Made by a program: the position numbers and the translations under genes
In this document: positions 25,585 through 33,583 of the stretch, one piece after another
How positions within the stretch are numbered: the first letter of the stretch is position 1
Layout of the letters: each line of letters opens with the position of its first letter
The notes under the pieces: model-generated
Told to the model about the DNA's origin: nothing
The model's input: the letters and a program-made list of their open reading frames with translations, nothing else
The model's database searches: none
Assembly: GCF_034006665.1 (NCBI RefSeq)
Contig: NZ_JAVESI010000002.1
Location: 98,993-162,992 of the forward strand
DNA: 64,000 bases
Reading direction: 5' to 3'
From: Trichloromonas sp034006665
Lineage (GTDB): Bacteria > Desulfobacterota > Desulfuromonadia > Desulfuromonadales > Trichloromonadaceae

Positions 25585-27315
25585 GGTAACTATTCAGCAC
25601 GGAATTTGAAAAAAGTTCTTGACACGGTCTTTATGTCATTTTTGTAAACTCTACATGATTTGTTCGAGGGGTGCGCAAAGACCTCTCAGGAGAACCGCGC
25701 TCCTCCCTGGGGGATGATGGAGAGATAAGCTATCCCCCGGTCCGGCCCAAAAATTTCATGAAGGCAGAATGCGCTACAGGGACAAAAATTCCGTCCTGAA
25801 AACCCGTGTTACAATGCGTCATCTCATACGCGGGTGACGCAAGAATGACGATTGAAAACATTGATGTCGACGCCACCATCAAGCAGGTCAAGGCGCAACT
25901 GACCCAGGAACCGGATCTGTCGCCGGCCCTTCGGTCCAGCTTGGAGGTTCTGCTGCTTTTGGTTACCCTCTTGCTGAACCGCCTCGGGCTTAACAGCAAG
26001 AACAGCAGCAAGCCGCCTTCGACCGACCCGAACCGCAAGAAGTCACCGAAAACCCCGAGCGGGCGCAAGCCGGGAGGACAACCCGGACGCATTGGTAAAA
26101 CGCTCTGCCCGGTGGCGGAGCCGGACGAGATCAAGGTTCTTCCTCTCGACCGCAAAACCCTCCCTCCGGGGCGGTACCAGCATGTCGGCTACGAAACCCG
26201 CCAGGTCTTCGATCTGGAGATCTCTCGCGTCGTCACCGAGTATCGTGCCGAGATTCTCAAGGATCACCAGGGGAAACGCTTTGTCGCCCCCTTTCCCGAG
26301 GGGGTGACCCGCTCCGTTCAGTACGGCAACGGAGTCAAGGTTCATGCCGTCTACATGTCTCAGTATCAGTTGGTTCCTTATCAGCGGATTGGCGACCATC
26401 TACTGGAACAGATGGGGGTGCCGGTCAGCCTCGGATCCCTCTACAACTTCAACCAGGAAGCGTATGAGCGCCTCGAGGTCTTCGATCATTGGGTCAAAAG
26501 TCAGCTGGCTGCCTCTCCCCTTCTGCATGTCGATGAAACGGGGATCAATGTCGGCGGTCAACGCCGCTGGCTGCACACCGTCTCCAGCGACCGCCTGACC
26601 TATTTCGCTCCGCATGCCAAACGCGGCGGCGAAGCCATCGAGGAGATCGGAATTCTACCTGGATACCAAGGCACCCTGTGTCACGATCACTGGAAGCCCT
26701 ATTATCGCTATGGCGCCCGGCATGCGTTGTGTAACGCTCACCACCTCCGTGAGTTGGAGCGGGCCTTCGAACAGGACCAGCAGTCGTGGGCACAACCGAT
26801 GGCGTTGTTACTCAAGGAAATCAACAAAGCCACCCTAGACGCCGGGGGCTGTCTCGATCCTCCGACCGCCGATCATTACCGCAGCCGCTACCGAGCGCTG
26901 CTGGCCGAGGCCGAACGGGAATGCCCCCCGCCCGACGAAGACCAACGAAAAGAGGGGCAACGGGGCCGTCTGGCCCGATCCAAGTCCCGCAACCTGCTGG
27001 AGCGCTTGCGGGATTACGAAGAGGATGTGTTGCGATTCATGGTCGAAGCCCACGTCCCCTTCTCCAACAACCAAGCGGAAAACGACCTTAGGATGACCAA
27101 GGTTCAGCAGAAAATCTCCGGATGCTTCCGCTCTTGGGAAGGGGCCAAGATCTTCTGCCGAGTTCGTGGTTACCTGTCGACCTGCCGCAAAAACGGCATC
27201 ACGGCCGCCGAAGCCTTGCGTCTACTGTTCGAAGGCAAGCAGCCGGATTTCATGCCGCCGGATGGTGACGTGCGACCAAAATCCGATGGCCTGTCGCTGG
27301 CGGGTGAATAGTTAC
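25585..27315 (+). mobile_element. IS66-family insertion sequence (single-gene, about 1.73 kb)
   Basis: Ends are imperfect inverted repeats GTAACTATTCAG (25586-25597) and its counterpart GTGAATAGTTAC (27304-27315). The flanking 8-mers AAACGTTG (left) and AAACGTTT (right) match at 7 of 8 positions, consistent with the 8-bp target duplication of IS66. The target is nearly palindromic, so the exact end may shift by one base. It contains one intact tnpC and about 260 bp of non-coding left end, and lacks the tnpA/tnpB accessory genes of classical IS66. That suggests the ISBst12-like type. Confidence 0.8.
25845..27311 (+). CDS. tnpC: IS66-family transposase (TnpC)
   Basis: 488 aa from ATG 25845. 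N-terminal coiled coil/Leu-rich region, then the hallmark NSKNSSKPPSTDPNRKK, zinc-finger-like and helical domains, and the DDE core: LLHVDETG, LCHDHWKPYY and NNQAENDLRM. The C-terminal FRVRG-type region (KIFCRVRGYLSTCRKNG) is complete, and the frame is uninterrupted, so the element may still be active. The stop lies within the right terminal repeat. Confidence 0.93.
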   Translation: MTIENIDVDATIKQVKAQLTQEPDLSPALRSSLEVLLLLVTLLLNRLGLNSKNSSKPPSTDPNRKKSPKTPSGRKPGGQPGRIGKTLCPVAEPDEIKVLPLDRKTLPPGRYQHVGYETRQVFDLEISRVVTEYRAEILKDHQGKRFVAPFPEGVTRSVQYGNGVKVHAVYMSQYQLVPYQRIGDHLLEQMGVPVSLGSLYNFNQEAYERLEVFDHWVKSQLAASPLLHVDETGINVGGQRRWLHTVSSDRLTYFAPHAKRGGEAIEEIGILPGYQGTLCHDHWKPYYRYGARHALCNAHHLRELERAFEQDQQSWAQPMALLLKEINKATLDAGGCLDPPTADHYRSRYRALLAEAERECPPPDEDQRKEGQRGRLARSKSRNLLERLRDYEEDVLRFMVEAHVPFSNNQAENDLRMTKVQQKISGCFRSWEGAKIFCRVRGYLSTCRKNGITAAEALRLLFEGKQPDFMPPDGDVRPKSDGLSLAGE

Positions 27316-27326
27316 AAACGTTTTTC

Positions 27327-27608
27327 TCAAAAGGGTTTTCCCGGTCCGTGGGGAGGGGGGGCCGTCAGCCGGAGGATTTGTTCGGCCTTGGCTTGTTGCG
27401 CGGGATTCAGGAACTCTTCCCGCTGGGCATCGCTCGGATCGAGGGCCACGATCAGCAAAGCCACATCCCGTTCCGGACCTCTGCCCGGTTCTTCGCCGCC
27501 GGGAACCTCCGGGGGCCCCATGGGTGGCGCGGGAACGGCCGAGGCCTGAAAACATCCGACGGCCACCATGCAGAGCATGGCCGCGACCACCAGAAGCTGT
27601 CTTTTCAT
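27327..27608 (-). CDS. Small exported CpxP/Spy-like protein
   Basis: 93 aa from ATG 27608. Signal peptide with a possible lipobox (VAVGC). The mature part is short and Pro-rich with one motif LNPAQQAKAEQIL, similar to the LTxxQ repeat of CpxP/Spy chaperones, though those are usually about 160 aa with two repeats. It stops 12 bp before the IS66 right end without being truncated by it. It is divergent from the cpxRA-like pair across a region with two or three CpxR-like sites, just where CpxP would sit. Assignment as a CpxP analogue is inference from position and one motif. Confidence 0.6.
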   Translation of the reverse strand: MKRQLLVVAAMLCMVAVGCFQASAVPAPPMGPPEVPGGEEPGRGPERDVALLIVALDPSDAQREEFLNPAQQAKAEQILRLTAPPPHGPGKPF

Positions 27609-27664
27609 CGTCAACTCTCCTTGGGTTTGGTGTCGTTGTTGCGATTCAGCATACGCCCCGTGCC

Positions 27665-27743
27665 GTTAAGACGATGTTAAGAGCTGTGTCTTCCGGGTAA
27701 AGTTTTGTAAAGTTCGCCCGCCACGGGTTTTACATTTCTTTAC
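27665..27743. promoter_or_regulatory. Divergent control region with CpxR boxes
   Basis: Two perfect CpxR-consensus sites: GTAAA-GTTTT-GTAAA (27697-27711) and, inverted, TTTAC-ATTTC-TTTAC (27729-27743). A related repeat GTTAAG-ACGAT-GTTAAG (27665-27681) lies nearby. The region separates the small CpxP-like gene (minus) from the response regulator (plus), so both orientations could be controlled. Confidence 0.7.
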
Positions 27744-27801
27744 CGTGACCCGGAGAGGATTGTACTAGAATGATCACAGGCCAACCCACGGGGAGTTTTG
27801 G

Positions 27802-28521
27802 ATGAACCGTATTCTGGTGATCGACGACGACATTGAACTGTGCGAACTGCTGACCGACTATCTGACCCCCGAGGGCTTCGCCGTCGAGACGATCCACGAT
27901 TCGCCGACGGGTCTTGCGCGTGCCGTCGGCGGCGGATTCGCTCTGGTGGTGCTGGATGTGATGTTGCCAGGGATGAGCGGTTTCGATGTGTTGCGCCAGC
28001 TTCGGGAAAAATCCCGGGTGCCGGTGCTCATGCTGACCGCGCGGGGGGACGACGTTGATCGTATCGTCGGCCTGGAGATGGGCGCCGACGACTATCTGCC
28101 CAAACCCTTCAACCCACGGGAACTGGTGGCCCGCATCCGCGCCATCCAGCGCCGGGTCGAAGCGCCTGGCGAGAGAGTCGAGGGGACCGGGGCGATTGAG
28201 GCGCGGTTGACGGTCGGCGATCTCGAACTGGATGTCAGTGCCCGCGCGGTATGGCGCGACGGCGTTGCCGTCGACCTGACTTCCGTCGAATTTTCCCTTC
28301 TCGAAGTGCTGCTGCGTTCCGCAGGCAAGGTCATCCTGCGGGAAGATCTGGTGCGCAAGGTGTTGGGCCGGCGGCTGTCCCCCTACGACCGCAGCATCGA
28401 CGTGCACATTAGTAGTCTACGGAAAAAACTGGGCCATCGCCTCGGTCCCCACGAACGGATCAAGACCGTGCGCGGGGTCGGCTACATCTATGCGAAACCA
28501 GGGATCAACCACGATGCGTAG
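27802..28521 (+). CDS. cpxR: CpxR-like response regulator
   Basis: 239 aa. Receiver domain: VIDDDIEL acidic pocket, phospho-Asp in VVLDVMLPGMSG, TARGDD and Lys in YLPKPFNPREL. OmpR-type winged helix: LTSVEFSLLEVLL, RSIDVHISSLRKKLG, IKTVRGVGYIY. Overall closest in my judgement to CpxR, supported by perfect CpxR-consensus boxes in its own promoter region. Overlaps the kinase start by 8 bp. Confidence 0.88.
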   Translation: MNRILVIDDDIELCELLTDYLTPEGFAVETIHDSPTGLARAVGGGFALVVLDVMLPGMSGFDVLRQLREKSRVPVLMLTARGDDVDRIVGLEMGADDYLPKPFNPRELVARIRAIQRRVEAPGERVEGTGAIEARLTVGDLELDVSARAVWRDGVAVDLTSVEFSLLEVLLRSAGKVILREDLVRKVLGRRLSPYDRSIDVHISSLRKKLGHRLGPHERIKTVRGVGYIYAKPGINHDA

Positions 28522-29895
28522 TCTTTTCGTCCGGATCTTTCTCGGCTTCTGGCTCACCGTGACCCTAGCTGGGGGCCTCATGGCCCTGGTCGCCTATCTG
28601 TCCCGACCGCCCCAGTCCCAGGCCCATCTGGATCGCAATCTCCAGTTCGCCGCACGCGGCCTCGACGGCTATGCCGAGGACGCGCTGAACATTCTCCGGG
28701 CCGGTGGCGTCGACGCCTGGCGCGCCCATTTGGCGACTCTCGATGCCGGCTCTCCCCTACCGATGGTCTTCACCGGGAAGGACCGTACCCTGGGCGATGC
28801 ACCCGTTCCGGCGGCGGCCGTCGAATTCGCCGGGCGGATCTTCGCCGACCGCGCGATCCAGGCGCTGACCAGTCCGGAGTTTCTTGGCTTTGGCCGGCCC
28901 TTGACCCTGCCCGATGGGACACTGGGCGTGTTCGTCGTGCTCTTGAAAAAACCGGAACTGCCCGGATCGTCCCGGCCGGAACACGGCCCCCCGCCCGGTT
29001 TTATGGTCGGCCAACTGGCGATCTTTCTGGTGATCGGCGGCGGCATCTGTTTCTGGCTGACCCGTTCGCTGACCGCGCCCATCCGGAAATTGCGCGAAGC
29101 TACGCGGAAGTTCGCCGCCGGGGATTTTACCACGCGGGTCGGCAAAGGGATCGGCGGCAAGGACGAATTGAGCGAATTGGCGCGGGATTTCGATCGGATG
29201 GCCGAACGCATCGCCGATCTGGTCGATTCGCAGCAACGCTTGCAACGGGACATCTCCCACGAACTGCGCTCCCCGCTGACGCGTCTCAACATCGCCCTGG
29301 AACTGGCGCGGCGGCGGGTTGGAAGCGAATCCGCCGCCGCCCTCGACCGGATCGGGCGGGAAGCGGAGCTCATGAACGAGATGATCGGCCAACTGCTCGA
29401 TTTGAACCTGCTGGAAACCGGCACCCGGCAAATTCCCCGGGAAGAGGTGGATCTCTCGGCGCTGGTGTCGGAAATCGTCGCCGATGCCGATTTTGAGGCG
29501 CGCGATCGCCAGCGCGCGGTGGTTTTTCGGCGAACGGATCGCATCGCCGTGCAGGGCTCGCGGGAGTTGCTGCGGCGGGGGATCGAAAACGTGATTCGCA
29601 ACGGCGTGCATTACACCGGGGAGGGGAGCGCCGTCGAGGTGGCGCTGACCCAAGACGCGGCAACGGGGAGGGTCGGTATTCGGGTTCGCGATCACGGCCT
29701 AGGCGTCGCCGAAGAGGAACTGGAAAAAATTTTTCAGCCCTTTTATCGTACCGCCGTGGCTCGCGACCGCCAGAGTGGCGGCAGCGGCATCGGCCTGGCC
29801 ATCGTCGAACGCGCCGTTCGGCGGCACGGGGGACGGTCGTCGCCGCCAACGCTCCAGACGGCGGACTGATTGTCGACATCCTGCTGCCGGGGTAG
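28514..29895 (+). CDS. cpxA: CpxA-like sensor histidine kinase, frameshifted near its 3' end
   Basis: Starts at ATG 28514 inside the end of cpxR. Two membrane helices (about 4-26 and 168-190) flank a periplasmic sensor region. HAMP domain, then the phospho-His motif ISHELRSPLTRLNIALEL and HATPase motifs (IENVIRNGVHYT, RDHGLGV, SGIGLAIVERAVRRHGG). The uninterrupted frame ends at 29869 (451 aa) with the aberrant tail RSSPPTLQTAD. The neighbouring frame encodes the expected VVAANAPDGGLIVDILLPG ending at 29895. One G missing from the G5 run at 29828-29832 explains this. It could be an assembly error, a mutation, or a tolerated tail change; the last beta strand of the HATPase domain is affected. 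Confidence 0.8.
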
Positions 29896-29951
29896 GTCGT
29901 GCCGCGGTGGCGGCACCAACTCCGGTATTGGAAAGGAAATCGCGATTCGCT

Positions 29952-31424
29952 ATGAACAAGATCTCCCCCCAGCGGTTGCGCCCGCTCAACGCCGCCCCGA
30001 TCAATCCCGACGGCGCTTTCGTGCTCCATTGGATGACCGCCTTTCGTCGCCCTGTTCATAATTTCGCCCTGCAGCGGGCGGTGGAGCGGGCGCTGGCATT
30101 GCGCAAGCCGCTGCTCATACTCGAGGCGCTGCGCTGCGATTATCCCTTCGCCAGCGATCGCCTGCATCGGTTCGTGCTCGACGGCATGGCCGACCATGTC
30201 CGACATTTCGCCGATTATTCAGTGCTTTACTATCCCTATGTTGAAGCAGCTCCGCGAGCGGGACGGGGGCTGCTCGAAGCTTTGGCCGCGCGCTCCTGTC
30301 TGATCGTTTCCGACGATTATCCAGCCTTTTTTCTGCCGCGCATGGTCGCGACTGCCGCCGGCCGCGTCCCGGTTTTGCTGGAGGCGGTCGATGCCAACGG
30401 TATCCTCCCCCTGCGCTCCGCCGATCGCGCCTTTCCCACCGCTTATGCTTTTCGCCGCTTTCTGCAAAAGACCCTGCCCGGCCATCTGCTGGAGTTTCCC
30501 GAGGCCGATCCGCTGGCAGGGGTGAATCTTCCTCCGCTGAAATCCTTGCCGGAGGGCATCACGGGCCGTTGGCCCCGCGCCGACGAGGCGCTGTTGGCCG
30601 GTGATCCGGCGGCCCTGGCCCGTCTGCCCATCGACCATGAGATTCCGCCGGCGCCGATTCGGGGCGGGTTCGCGGCGACCCGGGAAATCCTAGAAGACTT
30701 TCTTGAAGCGCGTCTACCTTTTTATGGCGAGCATCGGAGCGAGCCGGAAGGGGAATTCACCAGCGGTCTCTCCCCCTATCTGCACTTTGGACAGATCGGC
30801 AGTCACGAAATACTGACGGCACTTTTTGCCCGCGAAGGCTGGTCTCCCGGCCGTCTTTCGCCGGAGAGCCGGGGCAAGCGCAGCGGTTGGTGGGGGTTGA
30901 GTGCGGCGGCTGAGGCCTTTGTCGATCAACTGGTGACCTGGCGTGAACTCGGTTTCAACGGGTGCGCCTTGGGTGAACTGAACGACCTCTGGCAGGCCCT
31001 GCCGGACTGGTCACGCCTGACCTTGGCGAAGCACCGCGACGATTTTCGTCCCTATCGCTACGATCTGGCGGATTTCGCCGAAGCGCGCAGCCATGACCCC
31101 CTGTGGAACGCGGCTCAGCGCCAGTTGCGGCGGGAGGGGCGGATGCACAACTATCTGCGCATGCTCTGGGGCAAAAAGATTCTCGAATGGAGCGCGAGTC
31201 CCGAGGCGGCACTGGCGATCTTGCGGGAACTCAACGACCGCTACGCTTTGGACGGGCGCGATCCCAATTCCCTAAGCGGCATCGGCTGGTGCCTGGGGCT
31301 CTATGACCGCCCTTGGGGACCGGAGCGGCCGATTTTTGGCACGGTGCGCTACATGAGTTCGGAGAACACCGCTCGGAAGTTTTCCGTCAAGGGCTATCTG
31401 GCCCGCTACGGTGACGGAGATTGA
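29952..31424 (+). CDS. Class II CPD deoxyribodipyrimidine photolyase
   Basis: 490 aa from ATG 29952. Light-driven FAD enzyme repairing cyclobutane pyrimidine dimers. The class II signatures are strong: FVLHWMTAFRRPVHNFAL at the N-terminus, SGLSPYLHFGQIG, and the C-terminal MHNYLRMLWGKKILEWS plus GWCLGLYDRPWGPER and GTVRYMSSENTARKF. A classical class I enzyme lacks these. Length is normal (450-500). Monocistronic by spacing, about 55 bp after the frameshifted kinase. Confidence 0.93.
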   Translation: MNKISPQRLRPLNAAPINPDGAFVLHWMTAFRRPVHNFALQRAVERALALRKPLLILEALRCDYPFASDRLHRFVLDGMADHVRHFADYSVLYYPYVEAAPRAGRGLLEALAARSCLIVSDDYPAFFLPRMVATAAGRVPVLLEAVDANGILPLRSADRAFPTAYAFRRFLQKTLPGHLLEFPEADPLAGVNLPPLKSLPEGITGRWPRADEALLAGDPAALARLPIDHEIPPAPIRGGFAATREILEDFLEARLPFYGEHRSEPEGEFTSGLSPYLHFGQIGSHEILTALFAREGWSPGRLSPESRGKRSGWWGLSAAAEAFVDQLVTWRELGFNGCALGELNDLWQALPDWSRLTLAKHRDDFRPYRYDLADFAEARSHDPLWNAAQRQLRREGRMHNYLRMLWGKKILEWSASPEAALAILRELNDRYALDGRDPNSLSGIGWCLGLYDRPWGPERPIFGTVRYMSSENTARKFSVKGYLARYGDGD

Positions 31425-31508
31425 CGAGATTCTTGCTTTGCCAGCCCGGGCTCTGTTATTTTTAGTAAAACTGTTTGCAACTCTCCAGATTTTTTAAAGG
31501 AATTCCCC

Positions 31509-32687
31509 ATGCCCGTGATCTTTTATCCCTTTTCTGCGATTCTCGGCCAAGATGCCATGAAGACCGCGCTGCTCATCAATGCTGTCGATCCGGGCATCGG
31601 CGGGGTGCTGATTCGCGGTCAGAAGGGGACCGGCAAGTCGACGGCGGCCCGCGCCTTGGCGGCGCTGCTGCCGGAGATCGAAGTGGTCGACGGTTGCCCC
31701 TGCCATTGCGATCCGGACGATGCCGCCACGCCTCACGCCGAATGCGCCGAACGTCTGGCCCGGGGGGAGACCTTGCCGCGCTTGCGCCGACCGATGCCGG
31801 TGGTCGATCTACCCCTGTCGGCGACCGAAGACCGGGTGGTCGGATCCTTGCATCTGGAGCAGGTGCTCAAGACCGGCGAGCGCCGTTTCGAGCCGGGTCT
31901 TTTGGCCGCCGCCAACCGGGGCATTCTCTATGTTGATGAAGTCAATCTTCTCGCCGACCATCTGGTTGATCTGCTTCTTGATGCCGCCGCCTCGGGGATC
32001 AATCTGGTCGAGCGGGAAGGCCTGCGCTATCAGCACCCCGCGCGCTTTATGCTGGTCGGGACGATGAATCCCGAAGAGGGAGAGCTACGCCCCCAGTTCC
32101 TCGACCGTTTCGGCCTCTGCGTCAGCGCCCAGGGACTGGAGGATGTAGCCGCTCGCCGTGAGATCGTCGCCCGACGGCTCGCGTTCGAGGCCGATGCCGC
32201 CGCTTTTCACCGGCGCTGGGAAGCGGAGGAGCGCCTGCTTGCCGACCAGGTTGTTCAAGCCCGGGCAGGGTTGTCTTTTGTCGCCGTCCCTGAGGCGATG
32301 GTCGATCTGGCTGTGCGCCTGGCCATCGAGGTTGGCGCCCAGGGGCACCGCGCCGATCTGGCCATCATCAAGGGGGCGCGGGCGTTGGCCGCTCTTCTCG
32401 AAAAGACGACGGTGACGGCGACGGAGATCGCCGAGGCGGCGCGGCTGGCGCTGCCGCACCGCATGGCCCGTTCGCCCCTCGATAGCGACGCCAATCTCGA
32501 CGAGCGTCTGGCTGGGGTGATCGGCCGCCTGATCGCCGGTGAAGAGCCCCCCGGTCCGGCCGAGGTGGAGGCCGAAGTCCCTGAAGTTCTGGACGAAATG
32601 ACCGATTCCATGGAAGTTCCCGGATCGATGGCGGCGGGGAGCATTCTCTTCGCCTTCCTCAAAAAAAAAGTCCGGAAACCTTCATAG
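31509..32687 (+). CDS. chlI: Chelatase ATPase I subunit, short product of a frameshifted I/D gene
   Basis: 392 aa. AAA+ ATPase of the Mg/Co-chelatase I family: Walker A GQKGTGKS (37-44), the Cys-rich VDGCPCHCDPDDAATPHAEC insert, pre-sensor LPLSATEDRVVGS, Walker B ILYVDEVNLL, and the sensor GTMNPEEGELRPQFLDRFG. The frame ends at a TAG (32685-32687) soon after an A9 run (32661-32669). The -1 frame is open from there into a VWA domain, so a fused I/D protein results if ribosomes slip. With no other chlorophyll genes, the likely role is cobaltochelatase (with CobN) for cobalamin. Confidence 0.85.
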   Translation: MPVIFYPFSAILGQDAMKTALLINAVDPGIGGVLIRGQKGTGKSTAARALAALLPEIEVVDGCPCHCDPDDAATPHAECAERLARGETLPRLRRPMPVVDLPLSATEDRVVGSLHLEQVLKTGERRFEPGLLAAANRGILYVDEVNLLADHLVDLLLDAAASGINLVEREGLRYQHPARFMLVGTMNPEEGELRPQFLDRFGLCVSAQGLEDVAARREIVARRLAFEADAAAFHRRWEAEERLLADQVVQARAGLSFVAVPEAMVDLAVRLAIEVGAQGHRADLAIIKGARALAALLEKTTVTATEIAEAARLALPHRMARSPLDSDANLDERLAGVIGRLIAGEEPPGPAEVEAEVPEVLDEMTDSMEVPGSMAAGSILFAFLKKKVRKPS

Positions 32688-32702
32688 AGGCTGATGACCG
32701 GA
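32661..32702 (+). other. Probable -1 ribosomal frameshift site in the chelatase gene
   Basis: Zero-frame codons are CTC AAA AAA AAA GTC, i.e. a slippery A_AAA_AAA_G heptamer within A9. Slipping back one base gives AGT CCG GAA ACC TTC ATA GAG..., which joins the VWA frame. A weak hairpin (TCCGG 32671-32675 with CCGGA 32698-32702, inner TCAT/ATGA) covers the zero-frame stop. It starts closer to the slip site than is typical for a stimulator. Confidence 0.6.
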
Positions 32703-33505
32703 TCGATCTGGGCGATCTTGAACTCAGTCCCCGGCGGTTGCCGCCGCGCCTGCGGCGGCGGGGGCAGGAGTCCGCTGGTCCGGTCACGGCGGTGCGGCCG
32801 ACGTGTTCCGGCGAACGGGGTTTCGAAGTAGCGCTGGAGGCGAGTCTGCGGGCGGCGGCGCGACGGAGCGGGAGCCTGGGACGGGTTCTGGCCGCCGATC
32901 TGCACAAGAAGATCCGTCGACGTTGGCGCTATCCCCTGATCGTTTTTCTTGTCGATGCTTCCGAATCGATGGGGGAGGGGGCGGTGGCACGCATGGCGGC
33001 GGCCAAGGGGGCGGTACTGGTCCTTTTACGCGCGGCCTATATCGAGCGTTGCCGGGTGGCGCTGGTGGCTTTCCGGGGGGAAGGGGCCGAGATTCTTCTG
33101 CCGCCGACTCGCAGCATCGCCCTGGCGCGGGAACGGCTGCGGCGGCTGCCGATCGGCGGCGCCACGCCCTTGGCCGACGGACTGTGGAGCGCCTGGCGGC
33201 TGATTCGCCGGGAGCGCGCCCGCTTCCCCGGGGCGCGGCCGCTGCTGGTGGTGATTTCCGACGGCGAAGCGAATGTCCCCCTGGAGCCGGGGCGCAAGGT
33301 CATCGAGGAAGTGCTCGATATCGCCGCGCGCATGAGTAGCGAGGGGATTCCCGCCCTGGTTATCGACAGTTGTCCGCCGGACGGGCGGCATCAGGAGATG
33401 GCCCGGTTGGCCCGGGCTTTTGGCGGTGAAGTTCGCCATCTGGAGCGGCCACGGTCGAGCCAGGTGCTGGAACTGCTGCGTGAAAAAGGTTTGCCGCAGA
33501 CTTGA
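32672..33505 (+). CDS. chlD: Chelatase D-subunit C-terminal half (VWA domain), joined by frameshift
   Basis: About 277 codons in the -1 frame relative to the I part. A linker rich in Arg/Pro (LPPRLRRRGQ, typical of BchD/ChlD) is followed by a von Willebrand A domain with the MIDAS motif DASES (DxSxS), the Thr site GGATPLADGL and the third site ISDGEAN. The first initiation-type codon in frame is TTG 32738 without a good ribosome-binding site. I therefore read it as the second half of a fused I/D protein (about 665 aa in total) rather than an independent gene. Confidence 0.8.
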   Translation, partial: PETFIEADDRIDLGDLELSPRRLPPRLRRRGQESAGPVTAVRPTCSGERGFEVALEASLRAAARRSGSLGRVLAADLHKKIRRRWRYPLIVFLVDASESMGEGAVARMAAAKGAVLVLLRAAYIERCRVALVAFRGEGAEILLPPTRSIALARERLRRLPIGGATPLADGLWSAWRLIRRERARFPGARPLLVVISDGEANVPLEPGRKVIEEVLDIAARMSSEGIPALVIDSCPPDGRHQEMARLARAFGGEVRHLERPRSSQVLELLREKGLPQT

Positions 33506-33583
33506 AAGAGGAAAAAGGTGGGGAGGGGAAGTGCTCCCCGGCCTTTCGCATTGAGCGCCGGTCGCACCGGTAAGGAGGTGGTC

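Noticed and set aside
32738..33505. Independent chlD gene starting at TTG 32738
   Set aside because: No ribosome-binding site, and the frame is open well upstream into the A9 run with a sensible linker sequence. A frameshift-fused product is the simpler reading.
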